In this document: positions 8,416 through 17,801 of the stretch, one piece after another
Layout: the number at the start of each line of letters is the position of its first letter
How positions within the stretch are numbered: the stretch's first letter is position 1
Assembly (NCBI GenBank): GCA_040772665.1
Contig: JAXGXT010000007.1
Location: 51,388-115,387, forward strand
DNA: 64,000 nt
Reading direction: 5' to 3'
Origin: JAXGXT01 sp040772665
GTDB lineage: Bacteria; Bacillota; Clostridia; Lachnospirales; Anaerotignaceae
Notes under the pieces: generated by a model
Database searches by the model: none
Told to the model about the DNA's origin: nothing
The model's input: only the letters and a program-made list of their open reading frames with translations
Position numbers and translations under genes: made by a program

Positions 8416-10530
8416 TTAAACTGCAGAAACCGCATGAAGGTTTAAAATATCAAGAATTATGCTGATATTTCCATCTCCAAGTATTGTACAACCGGCAATT
8501 CCTGAATTTTTGATGTTAAAGCTGTTAAGATATTTCGGAAGAGGCTTAACAACAACTTGCTGCTCGCCGATTAAATTATCAACAAAGAGGCAGTATGACT
8601 TGTCACTTGATTCAACCCAAACAAAAATACCATCTTCTATTTCAGTGACCTCGGTTTCAATGTTATAAAGCTCATGAAGTCTTAAAATAGGATAGAAATC
8701 TCCCATTTTTTCAATAATTTCATTTCCTGAAGAATCAATGATAATTTCACTTTGACTGCTTTTAAAGGATTGACGTATGTTTGTAATGGGAATTGTGAAA
8801 ATGGAATTACCCACAGCAACCTCCATGCCGTCAACAATTGCAAGGGTTAAAGGAATTTTAAGTGTTATACATGTTCCTTCGCCCATTTCGCTTGCAACGG
8901 AAACAACTCCGCCCACTTTTTCAATATTTTGTTTAACAACGTCCATTCCCACTCCACGCCCTGAATATTCCGTTACGTTTTCATTTGTGGAAAAACCGGG
9001 GGCAAGAAGAAGTGCAAGAATTTCTCTTTTTGTATATTCATTTTCAGGCTTTGTAAGTATTCCGTTTCTCTTTGCCTTTTCAAGCACCTTTTCAGGGTCA
9101 ACGCCTGTGCCGTCGTCGGAGATGGTGATTATAATGTCGCTGCCTGTGTGTTTAGCCTCAAGAACAATTTCGCCTTGTGCATCTTTTCCAAGGGCAACTC
9201 TGTCTTTAGAATTTTTTTCAATTCCGTGGTCCATTGAGTTTCGTACAATGTGCATAAGAGGATCGCCTATGCTGTCAACAATAGTTTTATCAAGCTCTGT
9301 TTCTTCGCCTATTATCGTAAGACGCACATCTTTATTAAGGCTTTGACCCATGTCACGAACAATTCTGTTCATTTTATTGAAAACTCCTGAAATAGGAATC
9401 ATACGTATTGACATTGCAATGTCTTGAAGTTCGTCTGTTAATTTTCTAAGCTGTCTTGCTGATTTTGTGAAGTTATCAAGGTTAAGCCCGTTTAAATCAG
9501 GAGATGATGTAACCATTGATTCGGTTATAACAATTTCCCCCACAATTGCCATAAGGCTGTCAAGCTTTGAAAGGTTAACACTTATTATACTTTGCTTTGG
9601 CTGTTGTGAAAGAACTCCCTGCGGGGTTGCTTTACTATCTTGCTTAGCAGAGTTTGTTTTTGAAGTGTTGTTTTTCAAAGAACTTTCAATGCTCTTTTTT
9701 AAATCTTTTTCTGATTTTTCAATTTCTTCTTTTGGGTTTGCTATTATTTCATAAGAGGCAACATTTAAGGCTTCTTTAATTACAGAAGCTGCCTTTTCAA
9801 CAAGTTCCTCTTCACTTATAAAAATGAAAAATCCGTTATCGATTATATATTCAGCTGTTTCAGGATTTGTTTCAACATCCTTTGGAAAAACTGAAAAGTC
9901 TTCCCCCGTAGCTTCTTTAAGAGCATTTTTAATCATAAATGCACGAAGATGTTCCATTCCGCACCCGTCATCAAAAACAACCTTTATTATGTATAAAGCA
10001 TCTGTTTGAGGGATGTTGCCTTGTAAATCTTTTTCTTTAATTAATTCATCAGGCTTTGAGTTATTGTTTTCATTGGAATCTGAAATTGTGTTGTTTTCAG
10101 GTTCATTTGAGGAAGTACCCTTGATTTTTTCTATAAAAGTGTTAATATCGGTTAGAAACTTGTCGATATTATCTGAAAGCGGTTCATTGTTTTCAATCTT
10201 TTCTACTTCTATACGCATGAAATCGTTAGATTGAAACATTAAGTTAAAAAGTTCCTTCCTCATAGACTCACTCAAGGATTCTGTGATATTATTTTCCCTA
10301 AACAGAAAGAATAAGTCTTCAATTCTATGAGAAATTTTTGATAAAGAATTAAATTCCATCATTGCCGAGGAACCTTTGATAGTATGCATAATTCGAAAAA
10401 TTTCATTTATATCATCAGTTGTAAACTGTTTTGCTTTTTCTGCACCCAGCATAATTTCCTCAAGCTGTTCAAGCAGAGAGTTTGTTTCGAAAAGATACAT
10501 GTCAATCATACTATCTAAGCCGTTGTTCAT
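8416..10530 (-). CDS. cheA: Chemotaxis sensor histidine kinase CheA
   Basis: The 704-residue product has all CheA domains in order. P1 is the phosphotransfer domain (His49 in IMHTIKGSSAM). Two P2-like segments follow in residues 185-270. P3 is the dimerisation domain. The P4 ATP-binding domain has MHIVRNSMDHGIE as N-box, ISDDGTGVDP as G1 and YSGRGVGMDVV as G2. P5 is a CheW-like domain at the C-terminus. It autophosphorylates in response to receptors and feeds CheB and a CheY, which is not in this window. It is the first gene of the che operon; a promoter lies in the divergent region at 10573-10600. Nothing is missing. Confidence 0.97.
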   Translation of the reverse strand: MNNGLDSMIDMYLFETNSLLEQLEEIMLGAEKAKQFTTDDINEIFRIMHTIKGSSAMMEFNSLSKISHRIEDLFFLFRENNITESLSESMRKELFNLMFQSNDFMRIEVEKIENNEPLSDNIDKFLTDINTFIEKIKGTSSNEPENNTISDSNENNNSKPDELIKEKDLQGNIPQTDALYIIKVVFDDGCGMEHLRAFMIKNALKEATGEDFSVFPKDVETNPETAEYIIDNGFFIFISEEELVEKAASVIKEALNVASYEIIANPKEEIEKSEKDLKKSIESSLKNNTSKTNSAKQDSKATPQGVLSQQPKQSIISVNLSKLDSLMAIVGEIVITESMVTSSPDLNGLNLDNFTKSARQLRKLTDELQDIAMSIRMIPISGVFNKMNRIVRDMGQSLNKDVRLTIIGEETELDKTIVDSIGDPLMHIVRNSMDHGIEKNSKDRVALGKDAQGEIVLEAKHTGSDIIITISDDGTGVDPEKVLEKAKRNGILTKPENEYTKREILALLLAPGFSTNENVTEYSGRGVGMDVVKQNIEKVGGVVSVASEMGEGTCITLKIPLTLAIVDGMEVAVGNSIFTIPITNIRQSFKSSQSEIIIDSSGNEIIEKMGDFYPILRLHELYNIETEVTEIEDGIFVWVESSDKSYCLFVDNLIGEQQVVVKPLPKYLNSFNIKNSGIAGCTILGDGNISIILDILNLHAVSAV

Positions 10531-10560
10531 AAAGTCTGCACCACCTTAAAAAATAATGAA

Positions 10561-10589
10561 TTGTTATAATTGATTTTATACTATATAAT
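10561..10589 (+). promoter_or_regulatory. SigA-type promoter of the YlqG-like operon
   Basis: TTGTTA (10561-10566), 17 bases, TATAAT (10584-10589), about 55 bases before the GTG start at 10644. It overlaps the divergent cheA promoter. Confidence 0.6.
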
Positions 10590-10600
10590 TTATTCGACAA
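10573..10600 (-). promoter_or_regulatory. Putative promoter of the cheA operon
   Basis: On the minus strand TTGTCG (10595-10600), 16 bases, TAAAAT (10573-10578). It is interleaved with the rightward promoter, so the two may compete for RNA polymerase. Confidence 0.45.
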
Positions 10601-10643
10601 AACTTTTAAAATAATAATAGTCTTGTGAAGAAAGGTGAAAATT

Positions 10644-12056
10644 GTGTCAAATATATTAAAGGTTTCAACACCTGTTTCAGGGTATGATAATTCAACAAAA
10701 ACAAACCCTATCTCCGCAAATGACCATAATATAAATAATGTTACGGATTTAAACAAAGTCACAAGAAGTGACGGAAGAAGCTCCAATACAGATTTTCAAG
10801 AAAACAGATTTTTGCTAAACCCCAACTCTAACTTTAACGGGTTTTTAAAAATCTTAAAAAATATGCCTTCTACAACGGAACTTATGAGCCGTGTGATGTT
10901 TTTTCAGCTAAATGAACTGGTAACATCAGGTATAAATGAAAATTTTGCAGAGGAAATTTCTTCATTTCTTGAAATGATTAAAATGTCTCAAGATGATCTT
11001 TATGGCTTTATTAAAGCCCAGGGAGAAGCGTCTGCGAAATTTAGCGGTGAGTTTTTTGATGTTTTGCGCTCAATTCTTTCGCAGTCCAATTCTAATGAAC
11101 TTAATTTAAGAATACTTGATTTGTTAAAAAAATACAATGATATTACCTCAAATAAACATATTTTAAGCAATATTTTTAACGATATTTCAAATATTGCTTC
11201 AAATCTTACTTTAAAATACAGAGAAAGCCTTATGGAAATTGCAGAGAAACTTAATTTTGGGGCTTCTTTAGAAGATACTGCCAAAAACTTAGAAATATTG
11301 AAAAAAGAAATAATACCTTTTTTAAGCAAATACATTAAAACCACAAATGACTTTGGAATAATAAGAGATTTTATTACATCTCTCACATTAAACACAGCTC
11401 GGTATGAAAACAGCAGTCTTGAAGGATTTATTGGTGCATTTGAGTCGCTTATAGGTTATAATGTTGTGAAGAAAAGCTTTGGAGAGATGAATGTTAACGA
11501 ATTTCTTGAGGCTCTTATCAAATCACAGGACAAGGGCATGGAGGCGGGAAATTTAAATGAAAAGTTTTTAAATATTTTAGAAAGAGGTATTCGTGGAGAG
11601 TTAGGGTATGAAAATATAGACATTTTCAAAGGGATACTTTCATCAATGATTATAAATGAAAGTGTATATATGCCTTTTCTTCACATCATGCTTCCTCTTA
11701 ATGTTGACGGGCAGATGATGTTTTCGGAAATTTGGGTTGATTCTGATGAAGAAAGTGATAAAAATGAAAGTGAAGAAAGAAAATCAAAACTTTTAATAAA
11801 GTTTGATATAAAAGATGTTGGCTTTTTTGATTTAATAATATTACACCAGGGCGGAAATATAGATATGCAGATTTTTTGTCCGGAAAAGATACATAAATTT
11901 GATAAAGCCGTTAAAATAGGGCTTAAAGAAATTCTTGAAAGAAATGGACTTAAAGCCGGGCTGATTTCTGTTGAAAGAGGCGGCACCCCAGTTTCCATAT
12001 CAGAGGTTTTCCCCAAAATCTATGAAAGGAAAAATATTATAAATGTTAGAATTTGA
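10644..12056 (+). CDS. FliK-like / YlqG-like flagellar-associated protein
   Basis: The product is 470 residues from the GTG at 10644, which follows an AAAGGTG ribosome site six bases upstream; an earlier in-frame GTG at 10635 would overlap that site. It is largely helical and polar, with low-complexity Asn/Ser/Lys in the first 60 residues. The last 100 residues (KLLIKFDIKDVGFFDLIIL, then MQIFCPEKIHKF and GGTPVSISEVFPKI) have the beta-rich shape seen at the end of hook-length-control proteins. The next gene is an FlhB-C-terminal homologue, and in Bacillus the same pair is ylqG-ylqH. I infer an export-linked role; the sequence alone does not prove it. Confidence 0.65.
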   Translation: MSNILKVSTPVSGYDNSTKTNPISANDHNINNVTDLNKVTRSDGRSSNTDFQENRFLLNPNSNFNGFLKILKNMPSTTELMSRVMFFQLNELVTSGINENFAEEISSFLEMIKMSQDDLYGFIKAQGEASAKFSGEFFDVLRSILSQSNSNELNLRILDLLKKYNDITSNKHILSNIFNDISNIASNLTLKYRESLMEIAEKLNFGASLEDTAKNLEILKKEIIPFLSKYIKTTNDFGIIRDFITSLTLNTARYENSSLEGFIGAFESLIGYNVVKKSFGEMNVNEFLEALIKSQDKGMEAGNLNEKFLNILERGIRGELGYENIDIFKGILSSMIINESVYMPFLHIMLPLNVDGQMMFSEIWVDSDEESDKNESEERKSKLLIKFDIKDVGFFDLIILHQGGNIDMQIFCPEKIHKFDKAVKIGLKEILERNGLKAGLISVERGGTPVSISEVFPKIYERKNIINVRI

Positions 12057-12336
12057 TGATAAATATAAAAAAGCTGTTGCTCTTAAATATGATGATGATC
12101 AGGTGGCGCCTATTGTTATTGCTGCAGGCATGGGATATACGGCTGAAAAAATTATAGAGATTGCCGCTAAAAATCAAGTGCCTGTATATGAGGATGCATC
12201 TCTTGCAACAATGCTTTCTCGCCTTGAGATCGGAACGGCCGTGCCTGAAGAACTTTATAGGGCAATAGTGGATATATATGTATATTTTTTGAATTTTTCA
12301 GACAAAAACAAAGAGCAGAAGAAAGAAGAGAAATAA
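12043..12336 (+). CDS. FlhB C-terminal-domain-like protein (YlqH/FlhX family)
   Basis: The 97-residue product corresponds to the cytoplasmic C-terminal domain of the export switch protein FlhB: KAVALKYDDDQVAPIVIAAG, IIEIAAKNQVPVYEDASLAT, then GTAVPEELYRAIVDIYVY. The self-cleaving NPTH motif of true FlhB is not present, and there are no membrane segments. Such stand-alone domains (Bacillus YlqH, FlhX) can partly replace the cleaved FlhB C-terminus in substrate-specificity switching. It overlaps the preceding gene by 14 bases, so translation is probably coupled. Confidence 0.88.
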   Translation: MLEFDDKYKKAVALKYDDDQVAPIVIAAGMGYTAEKIIEIAAKNQVPVYEDASLATMLSRLEIGTAVPEELYRAIVDIYVYFLNFSDKNKEQKKEEK

Positions 12337-12422
12337 GGCTTCATTTTTTAGTATAAATAGAAACCTTGGGTTTTGAGAAAAAAAGGAACTTATTTTTCTG
12401 TGCTTTTAGGAGGGGTTTATGT

Positions 12423-13031
12423 ATGGCAATTAAATGCATTTTACTGGATGATAAAAATAGGGATTTTGATATTGCTGACTTGTTTTTTGCCAGCAGCGGC
12501 GGGGTTGTGCTGATGCCTGCAAATTCAAACACACCATATAAATATAAGCTTGGAGAAAGAATAAAATTTCAGCTTGAAAACAAATATGACAGAGTTTTTG
12601 ATGGTGAAATAATAGGTATTTCCGATGGAAAGATGGGCATTAAGGATATACGTAACATTGGCTCCATTCTCCACGGAGATGTAAGGGTTGTTGTTGATTT
12701 TGGCTCCACAATAACCTGTGAAAATAATGATGAAGAGATGGATTTTGATGTAAAAGTAATAAATGTAAGTTCGGGAGGCATGTGTTTTTTATCGCCTGAA
12801 GAACTGCCTATGGATTGCATATATGAAATGGTTGTAGAGTGGGTTGAAACACCAATAGTTGTAAAGCTGAAACTTCTTAGGAAAGAAAAAACTGAAACGT
12901 CAATGTTTTCATATGGATGTACTTTTGTGGGATTACATAACTATGAAGAAAGCCTTCTGAGGGCGGCGGTTTATCATATACAGGCAAAAAAGGTTAAAAC
13001 GAGGAGAGGAAAAGAGAATGATGTTATTTAA
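12423..13031 (+). CDS. PilZ-related protein
   Basis: The product is 202 residues from ATG 12423, seven bases after GGAGGGG; a longer frame to 12366 lacks a site. An N-terminal beta-rich YcgR-like part (residues 1-95) is followed by a PilZ-like part with the N114-V-S116-S-G-G119 signature, matching the (D/N)xSxxG c-di-GMP motif, and a C-terminal barrel continuing to about residue 185. The usual RxxxR motif that precedes it is not evident, so c-di-GMP binding is uncertain. It overlaps the SLH gene by 14 bases. PilZ proteins commonly tune flagellar rotation or surface structures; which of these applies here is unknown. Confidence 0.7.
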   Translation: MAIKCILLDDKNRDFDIADLFFASSGGVVLMPANSNTPYKYKLGERIKFQLENKYDRVFDGEIIGISDGKMGIKDIRNIGSILHGDVRVVVDFGSTITCENNDEEMDFDVKVINVSSGGMCFLSPEELPMDCIYEMVVEWVETPIVVKLKLLRKEKTETSMFSYGCTFVGLHNYEESLLRAAVYHIQAKKVKTRRGKENDVI

Positions 13032-16000
13032 GAAAACAGGGAAAAAATCAATATTGGTTGCGGCCGCACTTTCGTTACTAATAAATACTGTGTTTATGGT
13101 AAAAACGGAAGAAAAAGCTTATGCAAGCTCTTTTAATATGGGAGTTGGAAATCACTGGGCCGAAACATATATGAGAAACCTTTACGACAGAGGCATTATG
13201 ACTGGGGATGCAAACGGAAACATGAACCCCAATAAATACATAACAAGAGCCGAGTTTGTTTCCATAATAAACAGGTCTTTCGGCTATAAAGAAAAGGGGA
13301 AAATGCCCTTTAAAGACATTAAGGGAACGGAATGGTATGCCGATGCCATTAACATAGGATATAATCAAGGGTATTTTGCAGGAGACGGAAAAAACATTTC
13401 AGACGCAACGGGAAACCTTACAAGAGAACAGGCTGTGGCACTTCTTTGCAGAAATGTAAAAATAGAAGAAGTAGAGGGGGAGAACCTTTCTTTTAACGAT
13501 GGCAAAACCATTGAAAACTGGAGCAGAGGTTTTGTTAATGCCGCTTCAAAAAAGGGATATATTTCAGGATACAGCGATAAAACTTTTAAGCCTAAAAATT
13601 ATATAACAAGGGCAGAAGCGTCAAAAATGTTTTCAGATGCAGTTGGTGAACTTATAAACACTACGGGAACAAAAACATTGGGCTACTATAACGGAAATGT
13701 AACTATTTCCGCCTCAGGAGTTACACTAAGAGATACAGTAATCACAGGTGACCTTTATATAACAGAAGGCGTTGGACTTGGGCATACAAAGCTTGACAAC
13801 ATTCACGTTTTGGGCGAGGTTATAGTAAGCGGAACAGGTGAAAGTTATGCAGGGCAAAGCAGTATAACCTTTACAGACTCAATCATTTCAAACCTTATTG
13901 TTGCAGAGGCAAATAAAGTTAAACCCGGAGTAAAATCCATAAAAATTGACGGAACCACAGTTGTTAACAACACAAAGGTTAAATCCAATGTGTTTTTAGA
14001 AGAACTTGCAAACAGAGATGGCGGCTTTAAAAATGTCACTCTTGCGGGGGGAACAAACACAGAGCTTCATCTTTCCGGAACATTTGATGAGGTGGCTGTA
14101 AAGGGTGAAAGCAACAAGGTTTTTGTTACAAACGGAATAGTAAGAACTCTTATTGTAGACGAAGAAGGTGCAAAAAGCAGCATAAACATTGATGAGGATG
14201 CATATGTGGACAGGCTTCTTCTTGATATTGGAACAAACATAACAGGCAAAGGTGAAGTTGGCTATTTAAAGGTTAATGCCCCAGGCACAAAAATAACATC
14301 AATTCCTGACGAAATTGAAATTCGTCCAGGCTTAACTGCAAATGTAGGCGGAAAAAATATTACAAGCCAAGAAGCGGAGGCGTTGTCTTCTTCGCCAAGA
14401 ATTTTATCAGGATATCCTAAATTTACAGAGATAGGCGCAACTGATGTTACGGTTGCTTTTCAAACAAATAAAACCGGGGTTGTTTACTGGGCTGTTGCAA
14501 CTTATGAAGACGGAAGAATTTCTTCCGAGGATGTTATTAAGCCAAGCAAATTTAATACTAAAATTTTAAAATCAGGAAACGTAAAGACAGATTCAAAAAA
14601 GGAATATACAGCTAAAATAAGCGGGCTTAAAGCAGGTACGGAATATATGATTTCTGCTGTTTTTGTTGATGAAAAAGGTGATGAAAGCACAAGAAAAACA
14701 GAATCTGTTACAACTATGGATAATACAAAACCAGGGTTTTTGTCAGGATATCCCAAAATGGGTGAGCTTGGAAACACTTCTGCTGGAGTTGAACTTGTTG
14801 CTTTAAAAAATGGTGATGTTTATTGGGCGGCTTATAAAAAAGGAAGCACAGCACCAACTGCTGATAATCTTAAAGCGCAGAAACTTTTTGGAAATGTAAA
14901 AAACGGTAAGACAAATGTTAAAAAACTTGCACAGGAAAACCTTAGCGTATCAGGGCTTAGCGAAATGGAAGCCTATGATGTGTATATTATTCTTGCGGAT
15001 GAAGTTGGAGATTCTGGTGTTAAAAAATTAAGCTTTACAACTAAGGATTCACAGGCGCCGAAGTTTGTGGAGGGATACCCTCAGTATTCAAAGGTTACGG
15101 ATAAGGCTTTAGATATGGCTGTAAAGGTTGATGAAGTAGCAACAGTGAATTATGTTCTTTGTAAAAAAGGACAGGCACTTCCGGTGCCCCTTGATGGTGA
15201 GGGAAACCTTTCGGATGTAGGAAATGCAGAGGGAAAAAACAATATAATTTCAGGAAGAAGCGGTTTTAAATCTGGAAAGTTAAGTGTTAAAGAAAATATT
15301 GAGGCTACACTGAAACTTTCAGGTCTTGAGCCTGAAACAACTTACGATCTTTTCCTTGTTGCAACTGATAAAAGCAATAATATTTCAGACATTAAATATA
15401 TGCCTGTAAGCACATCTGACAATAATGCACCTACTGCAATTCTTTCTTTTGAGGATGCAATAAATGGAAAAGCAAGACCTGAAAGTGAGATATATATTAC
15501 TTTTAACGAAGAGGTTTATTATAATAAACAAAAGCTTATTTCTATAGGCAAGGATGTTTTGCTTGGAGATGCGTCAAACAAAAAATTAATACCTGTTATA
15601 GAAATTTATAATGAAGAAACAAATGAAAAGGTTGCTATAGCAGATAAAAACAAAGTAAATGTTGAAAATGATTATGTTCTGGGAAGAACCAAGGTGACAT
15701 TCGAAAGCGGGGCAGTTGCTTTAGAAAGCAGCACAGGTTATAAAATCAGACTTACAAGAGTTGAAGATGCTTCCGGAAACATGATGGGAACCCTTAAGCC
15801 TGTGAAATTGGATTATGTTGAGCTTCCTTTTAGAACAGTTGATCCTGTTGTGGTTTTAAAAAAATCAGACGCAGCCCATGACGAAGTAGATTTTGCATTT
15901 AAGATTCAGCCTCAAGAGGTTGCGCAGGCAAACCAAAATCTTTATTTTGATATAATAATTGAAGGTAATGATGCGATTAAATACACTGTTTTTGAAATCA

Positions 16001-17448
16001 ACGGCTCTACTGTTACTGATATAGGCAGTACAGAAATCAACAAAGAAAATCCGTCAAGATCCCTTCAATATATAATAAAAGGGAATAAGACACCTTCAGA
16101 ATTTAATCGTTTTAAGGATATTAAAGATAAAGAATACGGAATTAGGATTGACAAAATAGGAAGCGAAGAAAATAGAAATGCTTGGAGTAAAGAGCTTGAG
16201 TTTAAGATTAGGTGTGTAGTGGGGGATAAATCAAGTATTACAAACTTATCAAACAAGCCGACAAACCTTGCTTCCGAGATATCCAAAGGCAATATAAGAA
16301 ACGTCGGTGACAGAGAAGAACTTAAATATAACCTTACTTTTACAGACAGTGTTGCGCCTGAATTTGCGGTAAACCCTACTATAGTTTCAGGAGATACATT
16401 TGTAACTGTAACGGTAAGAACAACAAGACCTGCCGACTTATATTATTATGTTTCGCCTAAGTCTATATCTGCACAGCCAAACAATGATGAAATAAAGCAT
16501 GGCCCTAAGCCTGAAAGAGGTGCTTTGGGTAAAGTTCGTGTTGAAACAGGAAATGCAACTAAAACCTTCACAATAACAGGGTTAAAACCAAGTGTTGCCA
16601 ATGAAGTGTTTGAAATTTTTATGATACTTCAAGGTAATCCTGTTGAAATAGCTGAAAAAGGAAGTAAGAAGGATGAATTTGCAACAAAGATTTCCTCTAC
16701 ACCTAACATAACAGGCATTCCTTCCGGTAATGCTGAGAAATCTGCATTTATCAAAATGACCTCTGACACAAAAGCTGAAGTATACTGGATTGTTTATGAA
16801 AAAGGTAAATCGCCGGGTGAAAGTATAACGGCAGATGGAATACGTGAAGATAAATATTCAAAAGGTGCAGTTGATTTTGGTGTTCTTTCAATTGGAGAGA
16901 GCGGAGGAAATGACATAATAACAATCAGGAATTTAGTTGACGGTTTCTACTATGATTTTTTTGCTGTTGCAAAAAACCCTGATGCAGGAAAAGATGGGCT
17001 TGATTCAAATATTGTTACTATAAAAAATGTTGTGGCAAAAGATATGAGACCTCCAAAATTAAAGGAGGAACCTGTTACATCCTTCACAGATTATACAACA
17101 ACAGAAACGATAAATAAATACAGCGGTGGTTTTAACCTTTCGTTTGACGAGGCTGTCTATTACTCAGACGGTACCACAGACGGTGCAAAACCGTTAACGC
17201 CAGGAGATTTCATAAATAATTTAACATTAACAAATGTTGAGATTATAGATGTGAAAGGCACAGGCGGAGACAGTTTCAGTATTACATTCAAAAATGCTGT
17301 AAATAATTCGGCCATAGCCTTTAGCGGAATAATTGCAGATGAAAGCGGTAACGAGGCAGGAACCCTCCTTCTTACATTTGTTGAAAATAAAGCTGACCAA
17401 GGCAGCAGCTATTGGAAAACCACATTTAAACCAAGACCAAAAAATTAA
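13018..17448 (+). CDS. Large SLH-domain surface protein
   Basis: The product is 1476 residues. A signal peptide (basic start, hydrophobic 10-28, likely cut near AYAS at 35-38) is followed by three SLH domains: residues 40-90 (NKYITRAEFVSIINR), 95-150 (GNLTREQAVALL) and 155-212 (NYITRAEASKMF). SLH domains attach proteins to cell-wall polymers. Residues 220-450 are a Gly/Val/Thr-rich stretch resembling a beta-helix. Repeats with a GYP-type start occur at about residues 460, 570 and 680, exactly 110 apart, with two weaker copies near 1113 and 1228. Two segments (ITFNEEVYY, LSFDEAVYY) look like SbsA-type Ig-like domains. The ATGATG start lies inside the end of the PilZ-like gene. The function of the exposed part is unknown. 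Confidence 0.9.
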   Translation: MMLFKKTGKKSILVAAALSLLINTVFMVKTEEKAYASSFNMGVGNHWAETYMRNLYDRGIMTGDANGNMNPNKYITRAEFVSIINRSFGYKEKGKMPFKDIKGTEWYADAINIGYNQGYFAGDGKNISDATGNLTREQAVALLCRNVKIEEVEGENLSFNDGKTIENWSRGFVNAASKKGYISGYSDKTFKPKNYITRAEASKMFSDAVGELINTTGTKTLGYYNGNVTISASGVTLRDTVITGDLYITEGVGLGHTKLDNIHVLGEVIVSGTGESYAGQSSITFTDSIISNLIVAEANKVKPGVKSIKIDGTTVVNNTKVKSNVFLEELANRDGGFKNVTLAGGTNTELHLSGTFDEVAVKGESNKVFVTNGIVRTLIVDEEGAKSSINIDEDAYVDRLLLDIGTNITGKGEVGYLKVNAPGTKITSIPDEIEIRPGLTANVGGKNITSQEAEALSSSPRILSGYPKFTEIGATDVTVAFQTNKTGVVYWAVATYEDGRISSEDVIKPSKFNTKILKSGNVKTDSKKEYTAKISGLKAGTEYMISAVFVDEKGDESTRKTESVTTMDNTKPGFLSGYPKMGELGNTSAGVELVALKNGDVYWAAYKKGSTAPTADNLKAQKLFGNVKNGKTNVKKLAQENLSVSGLSEMEAYDVYIILADEVGDSGVKKLSFTTKDSQAPKFVEGYPQYSKVTDKALDMAVKVDEVATVNYVLCKKGQALPVPLDGEGNLSDVGNAEGKNNIISGRSGFKSGKLSVKENIEATLKLSGLEPETTYDLFLVATDKSNNISDIKYMPVSTSDNNAPTAILSFEDAINGKARPESEIYITFNEEVYYNKQKLISIGKDVLLGDASNKKLIPVIEIYNEETNEKVAIADKNKVNVENDYVLGRTKVTFESGAVALESSTGYKIRLTRVEDASGNMMGTLKPVKLDYVELPFRTVDPVVVLKKSDAAHDEVDFAFKIQPQEVAQANQNLYFDIIIEGNDAIKYTVFEINGSTVTDIGSTEINKENPSRSLQYIIKGNKTPSEFNRFKDIKDKEYGIRIDKIGSEENRNAWSKELEFKIRCVVGDKSSITNLSNKPTNLASEISKGNIRNVGDREELKYNLTFTDSVAPEFAVNPTIVSGDTFVTVTVRTTRPADLYYYVSPKSISAQPNNDEIKHGPKPERGALGKVRVETGNATKTFTITGLKPSVANEVFEIFMILQGNPVEIAEKGSKKDEFATKISSTPNITGIPSGNAEKSAFIKMTSDTKAEVYWIVYEKGKSPGESITADGIREDKYSKGAVDFGVLSIGESGGNDIITIRNLVDGFYYDFFAVAKNPDAGKDGLDSNIVTIKNVVAKDMRPPKLKEEPVTSFTDYTTTETINKYSGGFNLSFDEAVYYSDGTTDGAKPLTPGDFINNLTLTNVEIIDVKGTGGDSFSITFKNAVNNSAIAFSGIIADESGNEAGTLLLTFVENKADQGSSYWKTTFKPRPKN

Positions 17449-17477
17449 TAGGATGCAGTAACTTTGTTTTAAAATTT

Positions 17478-17512
17478 AGAGTGAGATTGATTTTTCAATC
17501 TCACTCTTTTTT
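17478..17512 (+). terminator. Terminator after the large SLH gene
   Basis: A perfect 13-bp stem (AGAGTGAGATTGA with its complement), TTTT loop and T-run. It shares its core with the terminator at 29096. Confidence 0.9.
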
Positions 17513-17654
17513 AAGCGTAACGAAATAAATTTTTGCATGCACTAATATTACTAAGAACCTGCGATTATACAGTTAAAATAATTAGATTGAAGATTTAATA
17601 ATAAGTTTAGTTTAATTTTTAATGTCGAAAAATAAGATATATTACCACAAATTG

Positions 17655-17683
17655 TTGATTTTTCATTCCGTTTCCAATATAAT
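17655..17683 (+). promoter_or_regulatory. SigA-type promoter of the flgB-fliJ operon
   Basis: TTGATT (17655-17660), 17 bases, TATAAT (17678-17683), leaving a leader of about 110 bases before flgB. No sigma-28 element is seen, as expected for early basal-body genes. Confidence 0.7.
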
Positions 17684-17801
17684 CATATAAGGTTAAAAGT
17701 ATGTAATTTTTTATCCTAAATATAAAAATATTAGGCGGTTTTATATAAAAATAATAATTTTTTAAGTGCAAAGCTTTAAAAGTTTTGAAAGGAAGGATAT
17801 T

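Larger units (their letters stand above)
17449..17801. other. Intergenic region before flgB
   Basis: This 353-base A+T-rich gap holds the terminator at 17478-17512 and the flgB promoter at 17655-17683. I see nothing else. Confidence 0.7.

Noticed and set aside
8777..9346. 189-residue plus-strand frame inside cheA
   Set aside because: Antisense to cheA; Ser/Pro-rich translation typical of a mirrored reading of a coding strand.
10531..10643. c-di-GMP riboswitch before the YlqG-PilZ-SLH operon
   Set aside because: I looked for the conserved GEMM elements because of the PilZ-like gene and found none in this short gap or elsewhere upstream.
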